Source: Mesorhizobium amorphae CCNWGS0123 (GTDB taxonomy: Bacteria > Pseudomonadota > Alphaproteobacteria > Rhizobiales > Rhizobiaceae). Taken from it: a DNA stretch of 64,000 bases. The notes under the pieces were generated by a model. It was not told the DNA's origin and made no database searches. It saw only the letters and a list, made by a program, of their open reading frames with translations. Where the stretch lies: positions 308,001 to 372,000 of the forward strand of contig NZ_CP015318.1 in the NCBI RefSeq assembly GCF_001686985.1, read 5' to 3'. A program made the position numbers and the translations under genes. Shown here piece after piece: positions 45,187-54,233 of this stretch (the stretch's first letter is position 1; each line of letters starts with the position of its first letter).

Positions 45187-45648
45187 ATGACGCCTTACAT
45201 CCGGCTCGCCGAGCTGGGCCTGATCCTGCCCGAGCCACCGACGCCGATCGCCAACTTCGTCACCCATGCCGAGAGCGGCCGGCTGATCTTCCTCTCGGGA
45301 CAGGGGCCGCTGCGCGCCGACGGCACGCTGTGCACCGGCAAGGTGGGCGAAGACGTGACCGTCGAGGAAGCCTACCAGCATGCCCGCCTCACCGGCCTCA
45401 ACCTGCTTGCCGTCATGCATGCGGCGGCGGGCGACCTCGGCCGCATCGTGCGCGTCGTCAAGCTGCTCGGCTTCGTCAACGCCATCCCGACCTTCAGCGA
45501 CCATCCAAAGGTGGTCAATGGCTGCTCCGATCTTTTCGCCGAGGTCTTTGATAGGATCGGCGGGCATGCCCGCTCGGCGATCGGCGTCGGCTCGTTGCCG
45601 GGCAACATCACCGTCGAAATCGAGGCGGTCGTCGAGATCGCCACCTGA
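45187..45648 (+). CDS. RidA family protein
   Basis: A 153-residue protein of the YjgF/RidA family. The core (RLIFLSGQGPLRADGTLCTGKVGEDVTVEEAYQHARLTGLNLLAVMHAAAGDLGRIVRVVKLLGFVN) and the end (RSAIGVGSLPGNITVEIEAVVEIA) match. RidA hydrolyses reactive enamine/imine intermediates made by PLP-dependent dehydratases. The family's catalytic arginine is replaced: the equivalent of GxGxLPxxxxVEIE reads SLPGNITVEIE, so this may be a RidA subfamily without deaminase action. AAGGAGCATTTG before ATG at 45187. Downstream is a PLP enzyme. Confidence 0.9.
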   Translation: MTPYIRLAELGLILPEPPTPIANFVTHAESGRLIFLSGQGPLRADGTLCTGKVGEDVTVEEAYQHARLTGLNLLAVMHAAAGDLGRIVRVVKLLGFVNAIPTFSDHPKVVNGCSDLFAEVFDRIGGHARSAIGVGSLPGNITVEIEAVVEIAT

Positions 45649-45672
45649 TTTGTTAGAAATGGATCTGCCGAG

Positions 45673-46878
45673 ATGAACACCTATTCCGCTGACCGCTCCA
45701 ACCTGCCAATCCGCGACCGGCTCGGCCTGCGCCCGATCATCAATGTCTCCGGCACCATGACGACGCTCGGCGCCTCGATCATCGTTCCGGAAGCGATCGC
45801 GGCAATGGCGGAAATCGCCTCGCAATGGGTCGAGATGGACGATCTGCAGCGCGCCGCTAGCACGGTGATCGCGCGCCTGACCGGCGGCGAGGCCGGCTTC
45901 ATCACCGCCTGCTGCGCCAGCGGCATCACCATGGCGATCGCCGGCGCGATGACCGGAACCAACCTTTTGGCGATCGAGCGCCTTCCGGACGACACCGAAG
46001 GCCTGAAGTCCGAGGTCGTCATCCAGCTTGGCCACATCGTCAATTACGGCGCGCCGATCGACCAGTCGGTCCGGGTGGCCGGCGCCAAGGTCGTGCCCGC
46101 CGGCACGGTCAGCGTCACCCAGGACTATCATGTGCGCGAGGCGATCAACGACCGTACGGCCGCCGGGCTCTACGTCGTTGCGCACCACACCGTGCAGTAC
46201 GGCATGCTGTCGCTGGAGGAATTCTGCGAGATCTGCCACGCCAAGGGCGTCCCGGTGATCGTCGACGCGGCTTCCGAATACGACCTGCGCAGCTTCCTTG
46301 CGCGCGGCGCCGACATCGTCGTCTACAGCGGCCACAAATTCCTCTCGGGACCGACCAGCGGCATCGTGACGGGACGCAAGGACCTGGTGCGCACCGCCTA
46401 TCTGCAGAACCGTGGCGTCGCCAGAGCGATGAAGGTCGGCAAGGAAAGCATCGCCGGCACCATGGCGGCACTCGAGGCCTGGGAGCGGCGCGATCATGCC
46501 GGCATTCGCCGGCGCGAGGAAGCAGCGCTCAACCTGTGGCAGGACGCGCTGCAGGGCCTGCCCGGCATCACCGCGCGCATCATCCCCGACCCGACCGCCA
46601 ATCCACTCGACCGCCTGCAGATCTTTGTTGCGCCCGAGAGCCGCTTCACCGCCGCCGGCCTCGCCTCGGCGCTTGCCGCCGGCTCGCCGCCGATCATCGT
46701 GCGCAACCACGAAGTCGAGCGCGGCCATTTCTTCCTCGATCCGTGCAATCTGCATCCCGGCGAGGCGGAAATCGTCGCCGAACGGCTGCGCGCCGTGTTG
46801 AGCGCGGCTGAGCGCCCCGCGGATGCCATGAGGCAACCCCGCAAGGAGTCCTCCGGCGCCTTGCGGTGGCCGGATTAG
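45673..46878 (+). CDS. SelA-like PLP-dependent enzyme (ammonia-lyase/aldolase type)
   Basis: A 401-residue cytoplasmic enzyme of the selenocysteine-synthase-like branch of fold-type I PLP enzymes, which includes D-glucosaminate-6-phosphate ammonia-lyase. It starts [24 protein letters not shown], the family pattern for that group. Asp198 (PVIVDAAS) would hold the pyridine nitrogen and Lys222 (YSGHKFLSG) the PLP. It is not a true SelA: no selC or selB nearby. Paired with RidA and an ABC importer, it suggests catabolism of a hydroxy amino acid or aminosugar acid; substrate unknown. It lies 24 nt after RidA. Confidence 0.88.
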   Translation: MNTYSADRSNLPIRDRLGLRPIINVSGTMTTLGASIIVPEAIAAMAEIASQWVEMDDLQRAASTVIARLTGGEAGFITACCASGITMAIAGAMTGTNLLAIERLPDDTEGLKSEVVIQLGHIVNYGAPIDQSVRVAGAKVVPAGTVSVTQDYHVREAINDRTAAGLYVVAHHTVQYGMLSLEEFCEICHAKGVPVIVDAASEYDLRSFLARGADIVVYSGHKFLSGPTSGIVTGRKDLVRTAYLQNRGVARAMKVGKESIAGTMAALEAWERRDHAGIRRREEAALNLWQDALQGLPGITARIIPDPTANPLDRLQIFVAPESRFTAAGLASALAAGSPPIIVRNHEVERGHFFLDPCNLHPGEAEIVAERLRAVLSAAERPADAMRQPRKESSGALRWPD

Positions 46879-46947
46879 ATGCTTCCCGATCCTTGCGACC
46901 CTTGGCGAATTCCGCTAAGGCGCGCCTTTGCCGCCGGGAGCAAGCGC

Positions 46948-47445
46948 TTGAACGATCACCGCGCCGACGTCGCCATCATCATGGGCAGCCAATCCGACTG
47001 GGCGACGATGCGCCATGCCGCCGAGACCTTGGAGGCGCTGGGCGTTGCGCACAAGCGCCTGATAATCTCGGCCCACCGCACGCCGGACCGGCTTTATGAC
47101 TTCGCCAAGGGCGCCAAGGCGGCAGGCTACAAGGTGATCATCGCCGGCGCAGGGGGTGCCGCGCACCTGCCCGGCATGACCGCGGCGATGACGCCGCTGC
47201 CCGTATTCGGCGTGCCGGTGGAATCGAAGGCGCTGTCCGGCCAGGACTCGCTGCTGTCCATCGTGCAGATGCCGGCGGGCATTCCCGTCGGCACTTTGGC
47301 CATCGGCAAGGCCGGTGCGGCCAACGCGGCACTTCTTGCCGCCGCCGTGCTGGCATTGCACGACGAAGAACTCGCCGACCGGCTGGATGCCTGGCGCGCC
47401 GCCCAGACCGCCAAGGTCGCCGCCGAACCCACGGACGCGCCGTGA
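46948..47445 (+). CDS. purE: N5-carboxyaminoimidazole ribonucleotide mutase
   Basis: A 165-residue class I PurE of purine synthesis. The substrate loop GSQSDWATM and the core [47 protein letters not shown] are intact. TTG at 46948 is chosen: GGGAG stands 7 nt before it, and further upstream the frame loses its coding look. purK overlaps the end by 4 nt, so the two are coupled. The gap of 69 nt after the SelA-like gene leaves room for a separate promoter. Confidence 0.92.
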   Translation: MNDHRADVAIIMGSQSDWATMRHAAETLEALGVAHKRLIISAHRTPDRLYDFAKGAKAAGYKVIIAGAGGAAHLPGMTAAMTPLPVFGVPVESKALSGQDSLLSIVQMPAGIPVGTLAIGKAGAANAALLAAAVLALHDEELADRLDAWRAAQTAKVAAEPTDAP

Positions 47446-48518
47446 GCCTGCCGGCGGGATCGACCATCGGCATCATCGGCGGCGGCCAACTCGGCCGCAT
47501 GCTGGCGATGGCCGCGGCACGCCTCGGCTACCGCACGGTGGTGCTCGAGCCGCAGGCCGATTGCCCGGCGGCCCAAGTCGCCAATCGGCAGATCACGGCC
47601 GCCTATGACGATGCCGCCGCACTCGCCGAACTGGCGGCGGCCAGCGCCGTCGTCACCTATGAATTCGAGAACGTCCCGGTCGTTTCAGCCACGGCACTGG
47701 CCGCCAAGGTGCCTGTCTATCCGCCCGCGCGGGCGCTGGAAGTGTCGCAGGACCGTTTGGCGGAAAAGAATTTCCTCAACGGCATCGGTATTCCCACGGC
47801 GGATTATTGTCCCGTCGACAATGACGGGGAGCTGACGGCGGCGCTGAAGAAATTTAACGGCAGCGGCATCCTGAAGACGCGGCGAATGGGCTATGACGGC
47901 AAGGGCCAGCGCGTTTTCCGCAACATGGAAACCGGCGGCTTTGCCGGCACCTGCGAGGCGATGGGCAATGTGCCGCTGATCCTCGAATCCTTCGTCGCTT
48001 TCGAGCGTGAAATCTCGGTGATCGCGGCGCGTGGGCTGGGCGGTGGCCTTGCCGCCTACGATCCGGCCGAGAATGTGCATCGCAACGGCATCCTTCACAC
48101 CTCGACCTTGCCGGCCGCGATAAGGCCTGAAACCGCGGCCGTGGCGCAGGCTGCGGCCGCAAAGATTCTCACGGCGCTCGATTATGTCGGCATCATCGGC
48201 GTCGAGTTCTTCGTCCTTGCCGATGGTTCGCTGCTGGCCAACGAGATGGCGCCGCGCGTCCACAATTCCGGCCATTGGACCGAAGCCGCAGCAACCGCCT
48301 CACAGTTCGAGCAGCATATCCGCGCCGTCGCCGGCCTGCCGCTGGGATCGCCTGCCCGCCATTCCGACTGCGTCATGGAAAACCTGATCGGCGACGACAT
48401 CCTGCGCGTTCCGGCCCTGCTCGCCGAGCCCGACCTGATGCTGCATCTCTACGGCAAAGCCGAGGCGCGGCCCGGCCGCAAGATGGGCCATTTCACGCGC
48501 GTCAGCCGCCGCGCCTGA
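47442..48518 (+). CDS. purK: N5-carboxyaminoimidazole ribonucleotide synthase
   Basis: A 358-residue ATP-grasp enzyme that carboxylates AIR with bicarbonate and ATP, feeding Pur[22 protein letters not shown] at the N-terminus, the ATP-grasp segments ([43 protein letters not shown]) and normal length all agree. It starts at GTG inside the purE stop (GTGA overlap). Confidence 0.95.
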   Translation: MSLPAGSTIGIIGGGQLGRMLAMAAARLGYRTVVLEPQADCPAAQVANRQITAAYDDAAALAELAAASAVVTYEFENVPVVSATALAAKVPVYPPARALEVSQDRLAEKNFLNGIGIPTADYCPVDNDGELTAALKKFNGSGILKTRRMGYDGKGQRVFRNMETGGFAGTCEAMGNVPLILESFVAFEREISVIAARGLGGGLAAYDPAENVHRNGILHTSTLPAAIRPETAAVAQAAAAKILTALDYVGIIGVEFFVLADGSLLANEMAPRVHNSGHWTEAAATASQFEQHIRAVAGLPLGSPARHSDCVMENLIGDDILRVPALLAEPDLMLHLYGKAEARPGRKMGHFTRVSRRA

Positions 48519-48526
48519 CGTTTTGT

Positions 48527-48949
48527 CTATTGGGGATCGTCGCCCTCGTCCTCGTTCGGACTGTCGCAACTCACGTCGCCTTCCTGGCAGTTGGCACCGG
48601 AGGTGAGCTGCTTGATCCGCTCATTGGTCAATTCCGTCAGGCATTGCGAAACCTCCATCGGATGGATGGAGCCACCCTCGCTGTCCGCGGTCGTGTACGC
48701 GCATTCCGCGTCGCGGAAAGTGATCCAGGCGCGCTGGGCGGTCTGCAGCAGCTTGTTGGACTTGTCGTCGTTGCGGCCGACAAGGTCCTGGTAGGCCGCG
48801 TTGAGCTTCGCGTCGGCCGCCTGGTAATCGGCGCCGGCGCAGATGGTCATCATCGACTGGCTGTCGTCGCTGCGGTCGCATTCTTGTGCTTGCGCGGCTG
48901 ACCCGGCCGCAAGGACCACGAGACAGGCGGACAAAAGAAGGCGGCGCAT
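48527..48949 (-). CDS. LprI/DUF1311-type periplasmic protein
   Basis: A 140-residue protein with signal peptide (MRRLLLSACLVVLAAGSAAQAQ). The mature part has the LprI/DUF1311 pattern: CDRSDDSQSMMTICAGADYQAADAKLNAAYQDLVGR, then AWITFRDAECAY and a late CLTELTNERIKQL, with several cysteines for disulfides. Some family members inhibit lysozyme; that is known only for relatives. ATG at 48949 follows TCGGAGAACA. It converges with purK, ending 8 nt from it. The C-terminus is acidic (NEDEGDDPQ). Confidence 0.85.
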   Translation of the reverse strand: MRRLLLSACLVVLAAGSAAQAQECDRSDDSQSMMTICAGADYQAADAKLNAAYQDLVGRNDDKSNKLLQTAQRAWITFRDAECAYTTADSEGGSIHPMEVSQCLTELTNERIKQLTSGANCQEGDVSCDSPNEDEGDDPQ

Positions 48950-49091
48950 GGTGTTCTCCGATTTGCTTCGCGGCGACGGCACCATTCCAGCCGGACCCGT
49001 ATCGCGCAATGCCGCTCGGTGCGGATGGCGAATATTTGATGGGCAAGGTCACTTGCCGCATATCGGAAGCGCTGTTGTGGCTGACTTGCGG

Positions 49092-49121
49092 TTGACATAG
49101 GCAAGGCTCCTCGTTTATGAG
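49092..49121 (+). promoter_or_regulatory. promoter of rpmJ
   Basis: TTGACA (49092-49097), 17-nt spacer, TTATGA (49115-49120). The consensus -35 and good spacing make this the clearest vegetative promoter in the window. Confidence 0.75.
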
Positions 49122-49136
49122 CCACGCACAAGTTGA

Positions 49137-49160
49137 AAGGCGCGTCTTCGGGCGCGCCTT
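49137..49160 (+). promoter_or_regulatory. UUCG-tetraloop hairpin in the rpmJ leader
   Basis: AAGGCGCGTC and GGCGCGCCTT form a 10-bp stem (one G-U) closed by a C(UUCG)G tetraloop, then AAAAATT. It lies about 10-15 nt after the expected transcription start and 42 nt before the rpmJ start. No T-run follows, so it is not a plain terminator on this strand; a leader-control or stability element is possible. Confidence 0.6.
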
Positions 49161-49202
49161 AAAAATTCGGCCCGGACCGGGCCCAGACCGACGGGCAAGA
49201 CC

Positions 49203-49328
49203 ATGAAGATCAAGAATTCGCTCAAGGCGCTGAAGGCGCGTCATCGCGACAACCAACTGGTTCGTCGCAAGGGACGCATCTACATCATCAACAAGACCGC
49301 CCCGCGTTACAAGGCGCGCCAGGGCTGA
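49203..49328 (+). CDS. rpmJ: 50S ribosomal protein L36
   Basis: A 41-residue ribosomal protein ([20 protein letters not shown], then [20 protein letters not shown]). It has the L36 fold signature but lacks the zinc-binding cysteines of the C+ type, so it is the zinc-free (C-minus) form common in alphaproteobacteria. ATG at 49203. Single gene with a strong promoter and a hairpin in its leader. Confidence 0.95.
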   Translation: MKIKNSLKALKARHRDNQLVRRKGRIYIINKTAPRYKARQG

Positions 49329-49443
49329 GTTTTTGCACGCGCGGCTCATGTTGCCGCGCCTGCATGATGTTAATTGCCGGCCTGCCGGCCCTTTCACGCT
49401 AAAATCACTTTGACGATCCGCCGTCCGGGGCTAGATTCCGGCG

Positions 49444-50040
49444 ATGCGGATTCTTTTTGCATTGATCCCGGCCCTGCTGCTTTCCGGCATCGCCTTGCCG
49501 GCCGCCATCTCACCGGCCTGGGCGGACGATCCTGTCGCGCCTCCGGTTGCCGCGACCAAACAGGCACGCCTCGACCAGCTGTTCGTCGACCTGAGGCGCG
49601 AACGCAATGAAAAGGCCGCCGAGCGCATTGCCGGGCGCATCTGGAGCGAATGGTTCCAGTCCGGCAGCGCCTCGATCGACCTGATGATGCAATGGTCGCA
49701 GAAGGCCATGGAAAACCAGAAATACGACGTCGCGCTCGATTTCCTCGACCAGGTGGTGACCTTGCAGCCGGCCTATGCCGAAGGCTGGAACCGGCGCGCG
49801 ACGGTGCATTTCATGATGAAGAACTACGGCAAGTCGATGTCCGACATCGACCGCACGCTGCAACTCGAGCCCCGCCATTTCGGCGCGCTTTCGGGGCTGG
49901 CGCAGATCATGGCCGAGACCGGCCACAAGCAGTCGGCGCTTGAAGCCTGGCAGAAGGTGCTTGCCATCTATCCGATGATGCGCAGCGCCCAGGACCAGGT
50001 CGGTACGCTGTCGGAAGAGCTTGCCGGCGAAGGCATTTGA
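49444..50040 (+). CDS. exported TPR-repeat protein
   Basis: A 198-residue protein with a signal peptide (MRILFALIPALLLSGIALPAAISPAWA), then TPR helices: ALDFLDQVVTLQPAYAEGWNRRATVHFMMKNYGKSMSDIDRTLQLEPRHFGALSGLAQIMAETGHKQSALEAWQKVLAIYP. TPR proteins mediate protein contacts; here probably in the periplasm. Role unknown. The hydrolase downstream begins 70 nt past the stop. Confidence 0.88.
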   Translation: MRILFALIPALLLSGIALPAAISPAWADDPVAPPVAATKQARLDQLFVDLRRERNEKAAERIAGRIWSEWFQSGSASIDLMMQWSQKAMENQKYDVALDFLDQVVTLQPAYAEGWNRRATVHFMMKNYGKSMSDIDRTLQLEPRHFGALSGLAQIMAETGHKQSALEAWQKVLAIYPMMRSAQDQVGTLSEELAGEGI

Positions 50041-50110
50041 TGCGCAGGCTTGCAGCACAAAAACCGCTGCGCCCCTGAACTATTTCCGCTCCGCTCCGTA
50101 CTTCCTGCTC

Positions 50111-51169
50111 ATGAACCTCATCTACGCCGCGTTTGCTTTCCTCCTGGCGCTGGTCTTCGCCTTTGCCGGCGTCACCCGCGCCGGTGCATGGCTGATCGAG
50201 CGGCGCAATCCACCGGCCGGCGACTTCGCCGATATCGGCGGCGCGCGCATCCACTATGTCCACGTGCCGGCGCCGGCCGATGCCGACCTGCCGCCGATCG
50301 TCTTCATTCACGGCGCCAGCGCCAATCTTGCGGATCAGATGCTGCCGCTGAGGCCCCTGCTCGAAGGCCGCGCCGAGATGCTGTTCCTCGACCGTCCCGG
50401 CTTCGGCTGGTCAGGACGCGGCAACAACGAGACCCCGTCGGCGCAGGCCAACACGATTGCGGCGCTGATGGATCGCCTCGGCATCAAAAAGGCGATCGTC
50501 GTCGGCCATTCCTTCGGCGGCGTGGTCACCGCGGCCTTCGGGCGCGAGCATGCCGACAGGACGCTTGGCCTGGTCTTCCTTTCGCCCGTCAGCCATCCCT
50601 GGCCGGGCGGCGCGACCGCCTGGTACTACAAACTGACGACGGTTCCGGTCGTCGGCCGGCTGTTTTCCGAAACGCTGGCCTATCCGGCGGGAACGCTGCA
50701 GATGGACGCCGCCACCACGTGCGTCTTTTCCCCCAACAAGGTGCCGGACGGCTATGTCGCCGCGGCCTCGATCCCCCTGGTGCTGAGGCCCGCCGCCTTC
50801 CGCGCCAATGCTGTCGACGTGGCGGGTCTCTACGACTATGTGCTCGACGCCGCGCCGCGCTACCACCACATCAAGGCGCCGACCGTGATCATCTCGGGCG
50901 ACCGCGACAAGATCGTCTACGCGACGGTCCATTCGGTTGGCCTGGCGCGCGACATTCCCGGCGCCGAACTGGTCTGGGTGCGCAATCTCGGCCACAAGCC
51001 CGATTGGATCGCCCCCGATCTCGTCATCGGCGCGATCGGCAAGATCGCCGGCAAGGATCTGGACCTGCAGGCAATGGCAAGGACCGTGGAAGCACGCATC
51101 GCCGGCGACACGCAAGGCGCCAAATGTCCCGATCTAAAGGTGCCGGAAGCCGAACTCGCGCCGACCTAG
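50111..51169 (+). CDS. membrane-anchored alpha/beta hydrolase
   Basis: A 352-residue hydrolase. An N-terminal hydrophobic segment (MNLIYAAFAFLLALVFAFAGVTRAGAWLI) anchors it. IVFIHGASANLADQMLPL holds the oxyanion turn, FLDRPGFGWSGR follows, and the nucleophile elbow is VGHSFGGVVTAAF. Acid in IISGDRDKIV and His in NLGHKPDW. Substrate unknown. ATG at 50111 is used; the in-frame codon at 50021 overlaps the TPR gene. A palindromic repeat begins right after the stop. Confidence 0.88.
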   Translation: MNLIYAAFAFLLALVFAFAGVTRAGAWLIERRNPPAGDFADIGGARIHYVHVPAPADADLPPIVFIHGASANLADQMLPLRPLLEGRAEMLFLDRPGFGWSGRGNNETPSAQANTIAALMDRLGIKKAIVVGHSFGGVVTAAFGREHADRTLGLVFLSPVSHPWPGGATAWYYKLTTVPVVGRLFSETLAYPAGTLQMDAATTCVFSPNKVPDGYVAAASIPLVLRPAAFRANAVDVAGLYDYVLDAAPRYHHIKAPTVIISGDRDKIVYATVHSVGLARDIPGAELVWVRNLGHKPDWIAPDLVIGAIGKIAGKDLDLQAMARTVEARIAGDTQGAKCPDLKVPEAELAPT

Positions 51170-51216
51170 AGCATGATCCCGAAAAGTGGAAACCGGTTTT
51201 CGGAAAAGATCATGCT
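51170..51216. repeat. rhizobial palindromic repeat (AGCATGATC type)
   Basis: AGCATGATC (51170-51178) pairs with GATCATGCT (51208-51216); inside is CCGAAAAGTGGAAACCGG with TTTTCGG. It starts at the first base after the hydrolase stop. Elements of this form are known to me as frequent in Rhizobiales genomes. Confidence 0.65.
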
Positions 51217-51249
51217 CGAACAAAGATTTCGCAATCGGACAGCCCAGCC

Positions 51250-52686
51250 TTAGCGGCTCGGCTGCGTCTCCGACCCGACATAGGCGATACGAAGCATATT
51301 GGTCGAGCCCGGCGTCCTGAGCGGCACGCCGGCGGTGATGATGACGCGGTCGCCCGGCTTGGCGAACCCTTCGTCGATGGCGATGCGGCAGGCGCGATCG
51401 ACCATGTCGTCGAGGTCGACCGCATCGGGCGAGACGACGCAATGCGTGCCCCACAGCAGCGACAGCCGCCGCGCCGTATTGAGGATCGGCGAGAGTGCTA
51501 CGATCGGCACTTGCGGGCGTTCGCGCGCAGCGCGCAGGCCGGTGGTGCCGGAGGCCGTATAGGTGACGATCGCCGACAGTTTCAGCGTCTCGGCGATCTC
51601 GCGGGCGGCGAGCGAAATGGCGTCCGCACCCGTCGCTTCCGGTTCAGAACGCTGCGCATTGATGATGCCGGCATAGGTCGGGTCGGTTTCGACCTTGGTG
51701 GCGATCCTGTCCATCATCGCCACAGCCTCGACCGGATAGGCGCCGGCCGCCGATTCGGCGGAAAGCATAATGGCGTCGGCGCCTTCGAACACCGCGATCG
51801 ACACATCCGAGACCTCGGCGCGGGTCGGCACCGGTGCGGTGATCATCGATTCCAGCATCTGCGTGGCGACGACCACCGGCTTGCCGGCGCGGCGCGCCGC
51901 GCGCGTGATCTGCTTCTGGATGCCGGGCACGGCTTCGAGCGGCATCTCGACGCCGAGATCACCGCGGGCGACCATCAGGGCGTCGGAGAGCTCGATAATC
52001 TCCGACAGCCGGGCGACGGCCTGCGGTTTTTCGATCTTGGCCAAGATCAGCGCCCGGCCGCGCGCGATCTTGCGCGCTTCGGCGAGATCCTCCGGCCGCT
52101 GCACGAAGGATAGCGCCACCCAGTCGACGCCGGCACCCAGCACCGCGTCGAGATCCTTGCGGTCCTTCTCGGTCAAGGCGCCGACCGGCAGGTCGGTGTC
52201 GGGCAGGCTGACACCCTTCTTGTCGGAAATGGTGGTGCCGGCAACGACCGTGCAGACGATCGACTTGCCGTCACTCTTCACCGCCCTCAGCTCCAGCTTG
52301 CCGTCGTCGATCAGCAAACGGTGACCGGCCTCGACCGAGCTCAGGATTTCGGGATGTGGCAGATAGACCCTGCTCGACGTGCCGGGCTCCGGATTGTCGT
52401 CGAGCGTGAAGGTCTGGCCGACGGCCAGCACCTCCTTGCCATTGGCGAACTTGCCGACGCGCAGCTTCGGCCCCTGCAGATCGGCGAGGATGCCGATGGG
52501 ACGACCGACGGCTTCCTCGACAGTGCGGATGCGGCCGACCAGCGTGCGCATCAAATCGTGGTCGGTATGGCTCATATTGATGCGGAAGACATCGGCACCG
52601 GCTTCGAACAGCTTCTTCAGCATCTCCTCGGAGGAGGAAGCCGGACCGATGGTGGCGAGGATCTTGACCTTGCGGTTGCGTCTCAT
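51250..52686 (-). CDS. pyk: pyruvate kinase
   Basis: A 478-residue glycolytic enzyme making pyruvate and ATP from PEP. RRNRKVKILATIGPASSSEEML at the start, FRINMSHTDHDLM, ILADLQGPKLRVG, the catalytic-lysine region LILAKIEKPQAV, and VARGDLGVEMPLEAV with the metal-binding segment ESMITAPVPTRAEVSDVSIAVFEGADAIMLSAESAAG are all there. The start overlaps the DUF1036 stop by ATGA, so translation is coupled. Confidence 0.97.
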   Translation of the reverse strand: MRRNRKVKILATIGPASSSEEMLKKLFEAGADVFRINMSHTDHDLMRTLVGRIRTVEEAVGRPIGILADLQGPKLRVGKFANGKEVLAVGQTFTLDDNPEPGTSSRVYLPHPEILSSVEAGHRLLIDDGKLELRAVKSDGKSIVCTVVAGTTISDKKGVSLPDTDLPVGALTEKDRKDLDAVLGAGVDWVALSFVQRPEDLAEARKIARGRALILAKIEKPQAVARLSEIIELSDALMVARGDLGVEMPLEAVPGIQKQITRAARRAGKPVVVATQMLESMITAPVPTRAEVSDVSIAVFEGADAIMLSAESAAGAYPVEAVAMMDRIATKVETDPTYAGIINAQRSEPEATGADAISLAAREIAETLKLSAIVTYTASGTTGLRAARERPQVPIVALSPILNTARRLSLLWGTHCVVSPDAVDLDDMVDRACRIAIDEGFAKPGDRVIITAGVPLRTPGSTNMLRIAYVGSETQPSR

Positions 52687-53207
52687 TGACTGTTTGTTCC
52701 CGGGGCGGGGGTCGCCGGAGCGCCTCCCGTTGCGGGCTCGTCGGTCAGCTGGACCATCCAGCTTGCCTGCTCGCCCGTGTCATATTCCTGAAATCCGGCG
52801 CGCTGGAAGCCCCGGGCGACGCAATCGGTTACGCCGGCGATCTTGAACTCTTTTTCGGCCACGCACATGTTGATCGGGCCATCCCAACGCCCGCCGCGCT
52901 CGGCGTCTTCTGCATAAAGATAGTAAAACCTTGATGACAGCGGCCCTTCGATCAGCGTCTTGCAGCTCGACCCTTCGATATGCCACCAGCCCTCGGTGAT
53001 CCAGCCGGCCTTGGCGCGGTAGCCGATGCCGACGCCGACCAGGTTCTGCGTGGCGTTGCAAACGCGGAAGTCGGCGCGGGCGGGCGAGGCCGCAACCATG
53101 GCGGTGAGGCCGACGGTGACGATCAGGACCGGCAAGGCAAAGGCACGGCGCATGCGCGGCCTGCCGGCGAAACCCATCCTGAAACCCCTCAAGAACCACA
53201 TCTGCAT
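52683..53207 (-). CDS. DUF1036 family exported protein
   Basis: A 174-residue protein with a membrane-exporting N-terminus (MRRAFALPVLIVTVGLTAMVAASPARA, from residue 19) and the DUF1036 core: FRVCNATQNLVGVGIGYRAKAGWITEGWWHIEGSSCKTLIEGPLSSRFYYLYAEDAERGGRWDGPINMCVAEKEFKIAGVTDCVARGFQRAGF. Four cysteines may pair in the periplasm. Function unknown. The gene overlaps pyk by 4 nt, an arrangement I recall from other rhizobia. Start uncertain: ATG at 53207 (AAGGGGC upstream) or 53153. Confidence 0.85.
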   Translation of the reverse strand: MQMWFLRGFRMGFAGRPRMRRAFALPVLIVTVGLTAMVAASPARADFRVCNATQNLVGVGIGYRAKAGWITEGWWHIEGSSCKTLIEGPLSSRFYYLYAEDAERGGRWDGPINMCVAEKEFKIAGVTDCVARGFQRAGFQEYDTGEQASWMVQLTDEPATGGAPATPAPGTNSQ

Positions 53208-53422
53208 CTCTCGACGCCCCTTTTCGGAAAACTCCGGGCGCATGTCAACGCGCCGTTCTGTCCAATTCCAATCGATTTAGAAAGCCCCCGCGGACGATCT
53301 GTCGCCTTGTGTCGGATTTTTCGCAGAAACCGTGGCCAAACAACGGCATTGCGCCTGCGCCCTCTTCGTGGAATGACGATACCACCCTCCCCGGAAGCCA
53401 GCGACCAGACCATTTTCAGACA

Positions 53423-54220
53423 ATGACCCGATCCACAGTTTTCGCGCCGTTCGATATCGTCGAAGGCGACCGCAAGCGAGGCATCGTGCTTCTTGGCGAT
53501 CACGCCCGCCGCGAACTGCCGGAAGAGTATGGCAGCCTCGGCCTGCCGGCTAAGGAGTTCGAGCGCCACATCGCCTACGATATCGGCGTCGAGGCCGTGA
53601 CGCGCGAGCTGGCGGCAATGCTCGGCGTGCCGGCGGTGTTGGCCAATTTCTCGCGGCTCTTGATCGACCCCAATCGCGGCGAGGACGACCCGACGCTGAT
53701 CCGCCAGCTCTATGACGGCACCATCGTGCCGGGAAATTACCCCATGGCGGCGGAAGAGCGGGAGAGACGGCTCGACAGTTTCTACCGGCCCTATCACGAT
53801 GCCGTAGGCGCCATGATCGCCTCGGTGGCGCAGGCGTCCGCGAAAGCGCCCTTCATCTTCTCCGTGCACTCCTTCACGCCGGCCATGCAGGGCATCGAGC
53901 GCCCATGGCATGTCGGCATATTGTGGGATCTTGACGACCGGGTGGCGCGGCCGCTGATCGACATGCTGGCGGCCGACAAGAGCCTCGTCGTCGGCGACAA
54001 CGAACCCTATGACGGCGCGTTGCGCGGCGACACAATGTTCAGGCACGCCATCGTCAACGGCTTTGCCCATGCGCTGATCGAGATCCGCCAAGATCTGATC
54101 GCCGACAGCAAGGGCGCAATGCAATGGGCCGAACGGCTGGCCCCGATCGTTGACGTGATCGACCGCCGTCCCGATATACATCGGGTGAGAATGTTCGGCT
54201 CGCGCACCGGGCCGCTGTGA
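53423..54220 (+). CDS. N-formylglutamate amidohydrolase family protein
   Basis: A 265-residue enzyme of the HutG/N-formylglutamate amidohydrolase family, which hydrolyses N-formyl-L-glutamate in histidine breakdown. LLGDHARRELPEEYGSLGLPAKEFERHIAYDIGVEAVTREL and FSRLLIDPNRGEDDPTLI, plus the late IFSVHSFTPAMQG, match it. No other hut gene is near, and it stands with DUF1244, so the substrate may differ. ATG at 53423 is preferred over an in-frame upstream start at 53309. Confidence 0.85.
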   Translation: MTRSTVFAPFDIVEGDRKRGIVLLGDHARRELPEEYGSLGLPAKEFERHIAYDIGVEAVTRELAAMLGVPAVLANFSRLLIDPNRGEDDPTLIRQLYDGTIVPGNYPMAAEERERRLDSFYRPYHDAVGAMIASVAQASAKAPFIFSVHSFTPAMQGIERPWHVGILWDLDDRVARPLIDMLAADKSLVVGDNEPYDGALRGDTMFRHAIVNGFAHALIEIRQDLIADSKGAMQWAERLAPIVDVIDRRPDIHRVRMFGSRTGPL

Positions 54221-54233
54221 CGGAGAGCCGACA

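Noticed and set aside
44584..46836. 750-codon minus-strand frame across the ATPase, RidA and SelA-like genes
   Set aside because: Antisense to three well-supported genes; shadow frame.
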